NCBI GenBank assembly: GCA_963529665.1
Contig: CAUSAG010000006.1
Location: 28,448-92,447 of the forward strand
Source of the DNA: Kingella_B sp963529665
GTDB taxonomy: Bacteria > Pseudomonadota > Gammaproteobacteria > Burkholderiales > Neisseriaceae
Length of the DNA stretch: 64,000 bases
Direction: 5' to 3'
Both the position numbers and the translations under genes were made by a program. Shown here in pieces: positions 55,999 through 64,000 of this stretch; positions within the stretch are counted from its first letter, which is position 1, and the number at the start of each line of letters is the position of its first letter. The notes beneath the pieces are model-generated. The model was not told the origin of the DNA. It ran no database searches and saw nothing but the letters and a program-made list of their open reading frames with translations.

Positions 55999-57138
55999 AT
56001 GCAACCGTGGCAGCTTCCCGAACACATTGCCGACATCCTCCCCGAGCGCGCGCGCCAATTAGAAAGTGTGAAAGAACAAATACTTGCTCAATTTCGCACG
56101 CATGGCTATGAGCTGGTGCAGCCACCTTTGATGGAATACAGTCGCTCGCTGCTCACCCATATTGACGATGGCTTGTCGCTGAAAACCATTCGCTTGGCAG
56201 ACCAAATTACAGGGCGGCAGCTGGGCATTCGTGCCGATATTACGCCGCAAGTGGCGCGGATTGACGCGCATTTGTTGATGAAAAATCAAGGTATTAACCG
56301 CTTATGTTATTCAGGCAGCGTGTTGCACGCCCAGCCCGATGCGCTATTGACCACGCGCGAGCAAATCCAAACAGGCGCGGAATTATACGGCTGCGCCGAT
56401 ACGGTTGCCGATGTAGAAATCATTGATTTGATGTTGAAAACGATAAAAATCGGCGGGCTGAACAATATTATTTTGTCGCTGGGGCATTTGGGCGTGTTCC
56501 GTGCGATTGCTGCTGCCGCGCAGTTGAGCGAAGCGCAAAGCCGCCAATTGCTCGCGCTGTTGCAGGATAAAGACCGCGATGCGGTTCGCCAGTTGGCGCA
56601 AACATGGCAGTTGGACAGCATTTGGCTCAACGCTTTTGCCGCGCTGCCCGAGCTATACGGCGGCCGCGAAGTGTTGGACAAAGCCCGCGCCCAATTGCCG
56701 CAGCTCACCGCCATCACGCAAGCCTTGGATACGTTGGCGCAGGTGTGCGCAGCGTTTCCCGAGCAAGCGGTACATATTGATTTGGCGGAAGTGCGCGTGG
56801 ATAACTACCACACGGGTTTACTCTACGCTGCCTACACGCCCGATTACCACGATGCAGTAGCACGCGGCGGGCGCTATGATGGCTTGGGCGCGTATTTCGG
56901 ACGCAGCCGTCCTGCCACGGGGTTTAGTTTTGATTTGCGCTTGTTTGGCGCGTATCTGGCCGCCAGCGAGCGCCCTGCTGCGGTGCGCGTGGTGCAAAAG
57001 GATTATGCCGCCGCGCAAAAAACGGTGGATGAGCTGCGCGCGCAAGGCGTGTGCGTGGTGGTGGATTATGGTTTGCCCGATAATTCAGGCAGCCTGAAAA
57101 CGCTGGTACGGCGCGGCGATGAATGGGAGATTGCATAA
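55999..57138 (+). CDS. hisZ: ATP phosphoribosyltransferase regulatory subunit HisZ
   Basis: 379 residues resembling class II aminoacyl-tRNA synthetases: WQLPEHIADILPERARQLESVKEQIL, YELVQPPLMEY, KTIRLADQITGRQLGIRADITPQVARIDAH, and the C-terminal ARGGRYDGLGAYFGRSRPATGFSFDLRLF. HisZ lacks aminoacylation activity and pairs with the short HisG to form ATP phosphoribosyltransferase, the first step of histidine synthesis. AGGACA precedes the ATG. It overlaps the next gene by one base (TAATG). A DUS encodes NSGSLKTL near its end. Confidence 0.94.
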   Translation: MQPWQLPEHIADILPERARQLESVKEQILAQFRTHGYELVQPPLMEYSRSLLTHIDDGLSLKTIRLADQITGRQLGIRADITPQVARIDAHLLMKNQGINRLCYSGSVLHAQPDALLTTREQIQTGAELYGCADTVADVEIIDLMLKTIKIGGLNNIILSLGHLGVFRAIAAAAQLSEAQSRQLLALLQDKDRDAVRQLAQTWQLDSIWLNAFAALPELYGGREVLDKARAQLPQLTAITQALDTLAQVCAAFPEQAVHIDLAEVRVDNYHTGLLYAAYTPDYHDAVARGGRYDGLGAYFGRSRPATGFSFDLRLFGAYLAASERPAAVRVVQKDYAAAQKTVDELRAQGVCVVVDYGLPDNSGSLKTLVRRGDEWEIA

Positions 57139-57446
57139 TGGGTGTTTTACAATGGTTTGATTTGAGCGAATCTGCGCTGCACATGCTGAGCCTTGCCGCG
57201 CACATCATCGGCTTTGCGGGCATGGGCTGCGTGGTGCTGGCGTTTTGGCTGGTGGTGAGCGAAAAATGGAAGCCGACTTCGCTGTCGTATAACTTGCTCA
57301 ACGGCTTGGGCGCGGTGCTGCTGATTTTGAGCCTGTGCGTGCATTTCAACTTGGGCTCGTTTGTGATTGAGATTTTTTGGATTGCGATTTCGACGACGGG
57401 CATTGTGAAGCATTACAAACGCCAAAGGCAGCCTGAAAACGAGTAA
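57138..57446 (+). CDS. small inner membrane protein between hisZ and purA (CBU_0592-like)
   Basis: 102 residues with about three membrane helices: MLSLAAHIIGFAGMGCVVLAFWLV, LNGLGAVLLILSLCVHF and FVIEIFWIAISTTGIV, the latter followed by KHYKRQRQPENE, which is DUS-encoded up to the stop. The pattern recalls the CBU_0592 membrane-protein family, of unknown function, as I remember it. It overlaps hisZ (TAATG), so translation is coupled. Confidence in the family name is moderate. Confidence 0.65.
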   Translation: MGVLQWFDLSESALHMLSLAAHIIGFAGMGCVVLAFWLVVSEKWKPTSLSYNLLNGLGAVLLILSLCVHFNLGSFVIEIFWIAISTTGIVKHYKRQRQPENE

Positions 57447-57467
57447 TGCCACTTTCAGGCTGCCTTT
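57424..57467 (+). terminator. DUS inverted pair overlapping the stop codon
   Basis: AAAGGCAGCCTGAAAAC faces CTTTCAGGCTGCCTTT; the first arm is still coding for the preceding gene. A second pair (57481-57528) follows before purA. Confidence 0.65.
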
Positions 57468-57585
57468 GACTGCGCAATAGGGCAGCCTGAAACGCGCAAC
57501 AACCACTCCATTCCTATTTTCAGGCTGCCCCTGCCTAAACGCAGCCTGAAAACCCCTTTCTTTTAACTCAAAAAGGTAATCAAAA

Positions 57586-58884
57586 ATGGCACAAAACGTA
57601 GTCGTTATCGGCGCACAATGGGGCGACGAAGGCAAAGGCAAAATCGTGGACTGGCTGGCGGAGCAAGCCACAGGCGTGGTTCGCTTTCAAGGCGGGCACA
57701 ACGCGGGGCACACGCTGGTGGTAAACGGCAAAAAAACCGTGCTACGCCTGATTCCCAGCGGCATTTTGCACGAAAAACTGGACTGCTTTATCGGCTCGGG
57801 CGTGGTGCTTTCACCCGAAGCCTTGCTGGGCGAGATTGATGAACTGAACGCCGCAGGCGTGCCCAACGTAGCGCAACGGCTGAAAATCGCCGCTACCGCG
57901 CCGCTGATTTTGCCCTACCACATCGCGCTAGACCAAGCCCGCGAGCAATCCAAAGGCGACAAAAAAATCGGCACCACAGGGCGCGGCATTGGTCCTGCTT
58001 ACGAAGACAAAGTGGCGCGGCGGGCGGTGCGCGCGGGCGATTTGTTTAACATGGAGTTGGTTGCCGAAAAAGTGCGCGCCAATTTGGCGTTGTATAACGT
58101 GCAACTGGTGCATCTGCACGGCGCGGCGGCGATTGAGTTTGACGATGTGATGAAGCAAATCGACGGCTTCCGCGCGCGCGTGTTGCCGATGATTGCCGAT
58201 GTGCCGCGCACGCTGTACGACAAAAACCAGCGCGGCGAACGCCTGCTGTTTGAAGGCGCGCAAGGCACGCTGTTGGACATTGACTACGGCACTTATCCGT
58301 TTGTAACGTCATCCAACTGCTTGGCGGGCGCGGCATCGGCAGGCGCGGGCGTGCCACCGCAAATGCTGCAATATGTGTTGGGCATTGTGAAAGCCTATAC
58401 CACGCGCGTGGGCGGCGGGCCGTTCCCCACCGAGCTGTTTGACGACATTGGCGCGGGCTTGGCGGAGCGCGGCAACGAGTTTGGCTCGGTAACAGGCAGA
58501 CCGCGCCGCTGCGGCTGGTTTGATGCCGCCGCACTCAAACGCTCCATCCAAATCAACGGCATCACGGGGATGTGCATCACCAAATTAGACGTGATGGACG
58601 GCATGGACGAAGTGAAAATCTGCACGGGCTACACCTTGCCTGATGGCAGCACCACCGACATCCTGCCCTTTGGCGCAGACGCGGTTTCAGGCTGCACGCC
58701 CGTTTACGAAACGATGGCAGGCTGGCAGGAATCCACCTTTGGCGTGCAATCGTATGACGCGCTGCCCGAAAACGCCAAAAAATACCTGCGGCGGATTGAA
58801 GAAGTGTGCGGCGCACCGATTGCGATGGTGTCCACAGGGCCCGATAGGGAAGAGACGATTTTGATTCAGCATCCGTTTGCCTAA
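57586..58884 (+). CDS. purA: adenylosuccinate synthase
   Basis: 432 residues: VVVIGAQWGDEGKGKIVDWLAEQA is the P-loop with the catalytic Asp; GGHNAGHTL, GTTGRGIGPAYEDK, FEGAQGTLLDIDYGTYPFVTSS and VGGGPFPTEL are all PurA signatures. It couples IMP and aspartate using GTP, the first committed step to AMP. AAAAAGGT precedes the ATG. Complete; shares a convergent terminator with apbC. Confidence 0.96.
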   Translation: MAQNVVVIGAQWGDEGKGKIVDWLAEQATGVVRFQGGHNAGHTLVVNGKKTVLRLIPSGILHEKLDCFIGSGVVLSPEALLGEIDELNAAGVPNVAQRLKIAATAPLILPYHIALDQAREQSKGDKKIGTTGRGIGPAYEDKVARRAVRAGDLFNMELVAEKVRANLALYNVQLVHLHGAAAIEFDDVMKQIDGFRARVLPMIADVPRTLYDKNQRGERLLFEGAQGTLLDIDYGTYPFVTSSNCLAGAASAGAGVPPQMLQYVLGIVKAYTTRVGGGPFPTELFDDIGAGLAERGNEFGSVTGRPRRCGWFDAAALKRSIQINGITGMCITKLDVMDGMDEVKICTGYTLPDGSTTDILPFGADAVSGCTPVYETMAGWQESTFGVQSYDALPENAKKYLRRIEEVCGAPIAMVSTGPDREETILIQHPFA

Positions 58885-58905
58885 TCGCCTAATCAATAAA
58901 CAACC

Positions 58906-58950
58906 AAAAGGCAGCCTGAAAACAGATTTCTTGTTTTCAGGCTGCCTTTT
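58906..58950. terminator. bidirectional DUS pair between purA and apbC
   Basis: AAAAGGCAGCCTGAAAACA faces TTGTTTTCAGGCTGCCTTTT, with A-run and T-run on either side, suited to both converging transcripts. Confidence 0.85.
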
Positions 58951-58965
58951 GTGGCTTGGAACCGC

Positions 58966-60018
58966 TTACGACTCAATCACAATCTTCGGAAACTTGCTGC
59001 TGAAATCGCGCCCTTTGTCCGCCACCGCCAGCACAATCTGGAACGCAGCTTGGGTGTAGATTTCGGCAACGGCGGGCTGCTCATCCAGCAACGCGCCCGC
59101 TGTGCCCGCGTCCATCGCCTCGCGCACGGGCAGCGACAGCGGCAGCTGCCCCAGCAAAGGCACGCCCAATTTCGCCGCCAGATTTTTGCCGCCATCCGCG
59201 CCAAACAAGGCTTCGTGATGCCCGCAATTGCTGCAAACGTGCACCGACATATTTTCCAGCACGCCCAAAATAGAAATGTTCACCTTGTTAAACATATCCA
59301 CCGCCTTGCGCGCATCAATCAGCGCGATGTCTTGCGGCGTGGTAACCACCACCGCGCCCGTTACAGGGATTTTTTGCGACAGCGTGAGCTGAATATCGCC
59401 TGTGCCGGGGGGCAAATCCACAAACAGATAATCCACATCGTCCCATTGGCTTTGCATCAAAAGCTGTTGCAGAGCTTGCGACACCATCGGGCCACGCCAC
59501 ACAACGGCTTGGTCGGTGTCCACCAAAAAGCCGATGGACATCACTTGAATGCCGTCCGCATTGGTTACAGGAATCAGCTGCTGTGCTTGTTTTTCAGGCT
59601 GCTGTGTTGCCACGCCGAGCATGGTGGGCTGGCTGGGGCCGTATAAATCGGCATCCAGCACGCCCACGCGCGCGCCCATTTTTGCCAGCGCGGTAGCCAA
59701 GTTGGCGGTGGTGGTGGATTTGCCCACGCCGCCCTTGCCCGATGCCACGGCGATGATGTTTTTCACGCCTTTAATCGTGGGGATGCCGTTTTGCACTTTG
59801 TGCGCGACAACATTGTGCGTGATTTCCAGCTTCACAGGCTTGCCCGTTGCCGCAGCGATGGCTTCGTGGATTTGCTGGGCGATGTGTGCAACGGGATAAC
59901 CAAATTCCAGCGCCACTTTCAGGCTGCCATTTTCTTCGGCAACGCTTTTCACGGCTTTTTCGCTGCCGAGCGTGCGCTGGGTGGTGGGGATAAGGATTTG
60001 TTCTATTTGTGATTTCAT
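58966..60018 (-). CDS. apbC: iron-sulfur cluster carrier protein ApbC (Mrp/NBP35 family)
   Basis: 350 residues. The N-terminal DUF59-like domain (about 1-90) precedes the deviant Walker A IAVASGKGGVGKSTTTANLATALAK; YLFVDLPPGTGDIQLT is the Walker B-type segment, and HVCSNCGHHEALFG holds the CxxC that binds the bridging cluster. It carries and transfers [4Fe-4S] clusters to apo-proteins. Complete; AGGAACC lies upstream of the ATG. Confidence 0.94.
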   Translation of the reverse strand: MKSQIEQILIPTTQRTLGSEKAVKSVAEENGSLKVALEFGYPVAHIAQQIHEAIAAATGKPVKLEITHNVVAHKVQNGIPTIKGVKNIIAVASGKGGVGKSTTTANLATALAKMGARVGVLDADLYGPSQPTMLGVATQQPEKQAQQLIPVTNADGIQVMSIGFLVDTDQAVVWRGPMVSQALQQLLMQSQWDDVDYLFVDLPPGTGDIQLTLSQKIPVTGAVVVTTPQDIALIDARKAVDMFNKVNISILGVLENMSVHVCSNCGHHEALFGADGGKNLAAKLGVPLLGQLPLSLPVREAMDAGTAGALLDEQPAVAEIYTQAAFQIVLAVADKGRDFSSKFPKIVIES

Positions 60019-60241
60019 AAATGGTTCCTCTTGGTGTGTTGATGTTTTCAGGCTGCCTTAGGGCAAACATGAATGAAAGATGCAATTTTACGGCAAAACC
60101 CCGCTGCGTGGGCAAGGTTTTAACAGCATGAAATGATGTTTCAGGCTGCCGCAACGCAATTTAAACGCATCAGGCAGCCTGAAAACGGCAAAATTCCGCA
60201 AAAGCGCGTATCATCACGCCATTTTTACCCATGCTACGCCT

Positions 60242-61117
60242 ATGCTTTACCAAATTCTCGCCCTGCTGATATGGAGCAGCGCATTTATCGCCGCCAAATT
60301 CGCCGAAACCATGCTAGACCTCGTGTTGCTGGTACAATTTCGGCTGCTGATTGCCGCGCTGATTTTGCTGCCGCTGGGCATTCCGCTGTTTCGCACATTG
60401 CCCAAATCCGCCATTAAGCCGCTGATTGTGCTCACTTTTTGCAACTACATCGCCGTATTGCTGTTGCAATTCAAAGGCTTGCAATACACATCCGCATCCA
60501 GCGCTGTAACCATGGTGGGGCTGGAACCGCTGGTGGTGGTGTTTATTGGGCATTTTTTCTTTAACGACAAGGCTTTGTGGTATCACTGGCTATGCGGCGC
60601 GTTGGCGTTTATCGGCGTGTTTATCCTGATTTGGGGTGGGCAAGATGCGACCAAAGGTGGTGAAATCAGCCTATTGGGCTGCGCGATGGTGTTGGCAGGC
60701 GGCATTGTGTTTTCCGTTATCCTGCGCCCCACGCAAAAACTGTTGCGCCAAATCCCCGCCAGCACTTACACCACGCTCTCGCTTATTCTTGCCGCGCCGC
60801 TTTGCCTGCCGTTCACTGCGCTGTTCACCGAAAGCTGGCACATCGCATGGAGCTGGCAAGGCATCTTGGGCATGACGTATTTGGGCATCGCGTGCAGCTG
60901 GCTGGCTTATTGGCTGTGGAACAAGGGCATGAGCAGCGTACCTGCCAATTTAACGGGACTGCTCACCGCGCTGGAACCGATTTTTGGCGTGCTGATGGCG
61001 GTGGTTTTGCTGCGCGAGCCGATTAGCGCGCTGTCGTGGCTGGGCATTGCGATTGTGATTGGCGCGACTGTGTTGGCAAGTGTGTTGCCGAGATTTTATA
61101 ATCGCGCCGTGAAATGA
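60242..61117 (+). CDS. EamA family (DMT superfamily) permease
   Basis: 291 residues with about ten membrane helices in two EamA halves: MLYQILALLIWSSAFIAAKFAETM starts the first, and GILGMTYLGIACSWLAYWLWNKGM...LTALEPIFGVLMAVVLLREP is the typical end of the second. Substrate unknown; such permeases export amino acids or metabolites. No obvious ribosome binding site upstream. Single gene, followed by a DUS pair at 61119-61170. Confidence 0.87.
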   Translation: MLYQILALLIWSSAFIAAKFAETMLDLVLLVQFRLLIAALILLPLGIPLFRTLPKSAIKPLIVLTFCNYIAVLLLQFKGLQYTSASSAVTMVGLEPLVVVFIGHFFFNDKALWYHWLCGALAFIGVFILIWGGQDATKGGEISLLGCAMVLAGGIVFSVILRPTQKLLRQIPASTYTTLSLILAAPLCLPFTALFTESWHIAWSWQGILGMTYLGIACSWLAYWLWNKGMSSVPANLTGLLTALEPIFGVLMAVVLLREPISALSWLGIAIVIGATVLASVLPRFYNRAVK

Positions 61118-61239
61118 TTTTCAGGCTGCCTATTTGCCCATCCCAACCGCTTAGGCAGCCTGAAAACACGTTTGGAAATAGGCTTATCGGCAGAACTGCT
61201 TTTCAGGCTGCCTTATCCCCATCAACAAAGGAAAACATC

Positions 61240-61860
61240 ATGCAATTGCAACCTTTTTTCGCCCAAGCCCCCAGCATCCAGCTTTATGACCCGCTCGCCC
61301 AATTTCTCGGCGCAACGCCCGATGGCGTGTTGGAATACCGCTATGCCGATGCCGTTAAACTTTGCGGGCATTCCTGCCCTACCGTTGCCAGCGCATGGCT
61401 GATGACCATCAAAGCGCTTGCCGCGCTTTATTCGCCCGACGAATTGCCCGAGCGCGGCAACATTGAAATCAGCATGAACGGCGAACGCGATGCCGGCGTA
61501 ACCGGCGTGATTGCTTCCGTTGCCCAGCTCATCACTGGCGCAGCCCCCGAAACGGGCTTTGGCGGCATTGGCATGGCAGGGCGTTTTGCCCGCCGCAATT
61601 TGCTGTCGTTTGGCGCGGGTGGCGATGCCGATATGACCTTGCGCCGCCGCGATACAGGCAAAGCCGTGCGCGTTGCATTTAACGGCAGCGTGGTGCCGTT
61701 TGCGCCTGAAATGCGCGAAATCATGCCGCAAGCGGTGGCAGGCATGGCAAGCCCCGAAGAATTGCAACGCTTTGGCGAATTGTGGCAAGCGCGGGTGTAT
61801 GCCATTTTGGTGGAGCAGGTGGACAATCCTGAGATGATTGTGGTGGAAGCGGTAGTTTGA
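61240..61860 (+). CDS. FmdE-like protein, unknown function
   Basis: 206 residues from ATG 61240 (AAAGGAAAA upstream). After an aromatic N-terminus it shows YADAVKLCGHSCPTVASAWLM, resembling the GHxCP start of FmdE-type domains, a central Gly-rich block (ITGAAPETGFGGIGMAGRFARR) and KAVRVAFNGSVVPFAP. FmdE proteins bind metal or a pterin cofactor; the role of this standalone form is unknown. The Cys-containing motif suggests metal binding. Single gene. Confidence 0.55.
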   Translation: MQLQPFFAQAPSIQLYDPLAQFLGATPDGVLEYRYADAVKLCGHSCPTVASAWLMTIKALAALYSPDELPERGNIEISMNGERDAGVTGVIASVAQLITGAAPETGFGGIGMAGRFARRNLLSFGAGGDADMTLRRRDTGKAVRVAFNGSVVPFAPEMREIMPQAVAGMASPEELQRFGELWQARVYAILVEQVDNPEMIVVEAVV

Positions 61861-61882
61861 TTGCATCCGCGTTAAAACGAAG

Positions 61883-61930
61883 AAAAGGCAGCCTGAAAAC
61901 GCATCGGATACGTTTTCAGGCTGCCTTTTT
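61883..61930. terminator. bidirectional DUS pair between FmdE-like gene and dacC-type gene
   Basis: AAAAGGCAGCCTGAAAACG faces CGTTTTCAGGCTGCCTTTTT; both flanking transcripts converge here. Confidence 0.85.
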
Positions 61931-61966
61931 ATGTTGGGCTAAACGATGTTGGCAAACGGAGCGATG

Positions 61967-63226
61967 TTACCCCGCAAACACCGATTTAAACCACAACACA
62001 ATGCTGTCCCACAACCGCCCAAAGAATCCCGCTTCGCCCACATCTTTCAGCGCCACCACAGGCTGCTCCGCCAACACCTTATCGCCGTCCATCAATTTCA
62101 GCGTGCCGATTTTTTGCCCCGCTTGCACAGGCGCCACCACAGGCTGCATGCTTTCCAGCACCGTTTTCACCTTGTCGCCTTGCCCTTGCGGCAGGGTAAC
62201 GTAAGCATCTTGTTGAAAGCCAACATCGGCTTCACTCACCGCGCCTTTATACACGCGCACCTTGCTCACCACTTGCCCCGCTTGATACATCTTGGGCGTG
62301 TCAAAGCCTTGCAAAGCGTAGTTCAACAATTTGCTGCTTTCGGTGGCGCGTGCTTCTGCGCTGGCTGCGCCAATCACAATGCTGATGACGCGGCGGTTGT
62401 TGCGCTTGCTGGTGGCGATTAAGTTGTAGCCCGCGCTGGAAGTATGCCCCGTTTTCAAGCCGTCCACGCTGTCGTCGCGGAACAGCAGCAGGTTGCGGTT
62501 TTCTTGGGTGATGTTGTTGTAAGTATAAGATTTGTAGGAATAAATCTCATAATACTTGGCAGGCAAATCGCGGATGATGGCGGCGGAAAGAATCGCCAAA
62601 TCATTCGCGCTGGTTAAATGCTTGGGCGCGGGCAAGCCTGTGGCGTTTTCAAAATAGGTTTGCGTCATGCCCAAACGCTTGGCTTCATCGTTCATCATTT
62701 TGGCAAACGCTTCTTCGCTGCCAGCGATGCCTTCGGCAAGCGTAATCGCGGCATCGTTGCCCGAAACCACAATCAAACCGCGCATCAAATCCCACACGGG
62801 CACTTCGCTGTGCGCTTTCAAAAACATGCGCGAGCCTTCCACCTTCCATGCCTTTTCGGACACGGTTAATTTTTGATCGGGTTTCAATTTGCCTTCTTCC
62901 AAGGCTTTGAAAGCGATGTATGCCGTCATCAATTTAGTAAGCGAAGCAGGTTCAATTTGTTGATCGGCATTTTTAGACACCAGCGTTTGATTGCTTTGCA
63001 AATCGCGCACCAAATAAGCGCTGGCGGCGATTTCAGGCTGTTTCAAGGCTTCGGCAGCGTTTAATTTGGGCGCGCTGGGCGCAGAAGCAGCAACAGCCGA
63101 TGCCGCAGCGGGCGCAGATGCGGCTTGCGCAGGGGCGGTGGATTTAGTTTTTTTGGCTACGCGAGCGGCAGCAGGGGTAACAATCAAGGCAGAAAGGGTG
63201 AGAATGGAGAGAATTTTTTTAACCAT
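61967..63226 (-). CDS. D-alanyl-D-alanine carboxypeptidase (PBP5/6 family)
   Basis: 419 residues. A signal peptide (MVKKILSILTLSALIVTPAAA) and an Ala/Pro/Lys linker precede the penicillin-binding domain: SLTKLMTAYIAF (SxxK, active Ser), SGND (SxN) and DGLKTGHTSSAGYN (KTG). The C-terminal domain (about 300-395) and a final amphipathic anchor helix (FGRLWDSIVLWFKSVFAG) tether it to the outer face of the inner membrane. It trims terminal D-Ala from peptidoglycan peptides. Equivalent to DacA/DacC; I cannot distinguish them. Confidence 0.92.
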   Translation of the reverse strand: MVKKILSILTLSALIVTPAAARVAKKTKSTAPAQAASAPAAASAVAASAPSAPKLNAAEALKQPEIAASAYLVRDLQSNQTLVSKNADQQIEPASLTKLMTAYIAFKALEEGKLKPDQKLTVSEKAWKVEGSRMFLKAHSEVPVWDLMRGLIVVSGNDAAITLAEGIAGSEEAFAKMMNDEAKRLGMTQTYFENATGLPAPKHLTSANDLAILSAAIIRDLPAKYYEIYSYKSYTYNNITQENRNLLLFRDDSVDGLKTGHTSSAGYNLIATSKRNNRRVISIVIGAASAEARATESSKLLNYALQGFDTPKMYQAGQVVSKVRVYKGAVSEADVGFQQDAYVTLPQGQGDKVKTVLESMQPVVAPVQAGQKIGTLKLMDGDKVLAEQPVVALKDVGEAGFFGRLWDSIVLWFKSVFAG

Positions 63227-63495
63227 GTTGGATTACTCAGTTTGATAGGGTTTCAGGCTGCGTTGGAATGGGATAGGGCACAATGCCGTTTTCAGGCTGC
63301 CTTATCCGCGCAATAAGCTGCGTTACGCTATTGCATCAACAGCCCACAAAAGGCTGCGATTATACCCACAAAACGCTGTTTCACCTATTTTCAGGCTGCC
63401 TAAACCCGTTTTGCCAACAATAATTAACTTGCGTTTACACAATCACAGCGTTAAGGTTACGTTTTCTTACTCAATCATAACCATTCGCTTCAACC

Positions 63496-64000
63496 ATGAA
63501 CACAGAACACTTCTACGCCTATCGCCACTATCTCACCCGCATTCTCACTTCCGCTGTTTACGATGTCGCCATTGAATCCCCGCTGGATCTTGCCAGCAAT
63601 CTGTCGCACCGCATGGGCAACAGAATCCTGCTCAAACGCGAAGATTTGCAGCCCGTGTTTTCGTTCAAGCTGCGCGGCGCGTATAACAAAATGGCAAAAC
63701 TGCCCGAAGATTTGTTACGCAAAGGCGTGATTACCGCCAGCGCAGGCAACCACGCGCAAGGCGTTGCCCTGGCCGCGCAACGATTAGGCTGCAAGGCAAC
63801 CATTGTGATGCCCGAAACCACGCCGAAGATTAAAGTGGACGCGGTGAAAGCGCGCGGCGGCGATGTGGTGCTGGCAGGCGTGTCTTACAACGATGCTTAC
63901 GACCACGCCATGAAGCTGGTTGCCGACAGCGGCTTGACCTACATTCCGCCGTTTGACGACCCCGAAGTCATCGCGGGGCAGGGCACCATTGGCATGGAAA
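63496..64000 (+). CDS. ilvA: threonine ammonia-lyase, 5' part
   Basis: The first 168 codons are in the window. They include SPLDLASNLSHRMGNRILLKREDLQPVFSFKLRGAYNKM, where the Lys of SFKLRGA binds pyridoxal phosphate, SAGNHAQGVALAAQ, and VMPETTPKIKVDAVK. This is the biosynthetic PLP-dependent IlvA, which deaminates threonine to 2-oxobutanoate for isoleucine. The ATG at 63496 has no clear ribosome binding site. The gene runs off the right end, so the regulatory C-terminal domain cannot be checked. Confidence 0.92.
   Translation, partial: MNTEHFYAYRHYLTRILTSAVYDVAIESPLDLASNLSHRMGNRILLKREDLQPVFSFKLRGAYNKMAKLPEDLLRKGVITASAGNHAQGVALAAQRLGCKATIVMPETTPKIKVDAVKARGGDVVLAGVSYNDAYDHAMKLVADSGLTYIPPFDDPEVIAGQGTIGME

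Overview
The window is chromosomal DNA from a member of the Neisseriaceae, most likely Kingella or a close relative. The main reason is the very frequent 12-mer AGGCAGCCTGAA (reverse TTCAGGCTGCCT), which I recognise as the DNA uptake sequence dialect reported for Kingella (AG-kingDUS). By eye there are well over one hundred copies; I did not count them exactly. Gene content agrees: tsaB-yraN-gmhA-dolP(GNA2091-like), hisZ-purA, ptsN-hprK-rapZ, trimodular MsrAB (PilB) and a TspB-carrying filamentous prophage are all Neisseriaceae-like. Many DUS occur as inverted pairs just after stop codons, where they form transcription terminators.

Layout. 1-5850: right part of an integrated filamentous phage (Inoviridae, MDA/Nf type), all on the minus strand: two unknown early genes, Rep with a candidate origin hairpin inside its gene, a gpV-like ssDNA-binding protein, an acidic protein, two tiny membrane ORFs, the major coat protein, a membrane protein, a short TM protein, TspB (pIII-like), a DUF2523 (pVI-like) protein and the first 29 bases of zot. 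5979-17290: housekeeping genes (rpe, ttcA, a flavodoxin-fold oxidoreductase, msrAB, a small lipoprotein, yidB, trpD, rluD, tsaB, yraN, gmhA, dolP and a membrane protein), then tRNA-Lys. 17521-28511: proA, fadD, a GNAT protein, mnmA, lepB, a rearranged block with a lepA 3'-end remnant, lepA, a MITE, a DUF805 gene and dusA. 28696-35188: a MITE-split gene, ptsN, a nonsense-mutated small gene, hprK-rapZ, trpF, pdxJ-acpS. 35189-35820: a dense repeat island with a dRS3-type palindrome. 35821-52868: yajC-secD-secF, an isochorismatase-fold protein, an MFS transporter with ccoS, a PqiC-like lipoprotein, ftsH-rlmE, fpr, nrdB, a Sel1-repeat protein, dinB, fabI, ruvX-algH. 53095-64000: an HTH plus UbiX-like fusion, proB, tRNA-Phe, hisZ-purA, apbC, an EamA permease, an FmdE-like protein, a DacA/DacC-type carboxypeptidase and the 5' part of ilvA.

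Most chromosomal genes are ordinary core functions: tRNA modification (ttcA, tsaB, mnmA, dusA), protein export and processing (secDF-yajC, lepB), amino-acid synthesis (proA/B, trpD/F, hisZ, ilvA), nitrogen/carbon PTS signalling (ptsN, hprK, rapZ) and redox repair. The less ordinary material is in the prophage and the intergenic DNA: two MITE-like elements with clear target-site duplications (one splitting a gene that would be restored by exact excision), a diverged DUS-framed repeat family of about 145 bp carrying short ORFs, a composite palindrome with two dRS3 sequences (the known target of MDA-type phage), a duplicated promoter module, a tandem 159-bp duplication, and DUS copies that act as start-codon leaders, stop codons and inter-domain linkers. 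I saw no CRISPR array, rRNA operon, riboswitch or intact transposase gene.
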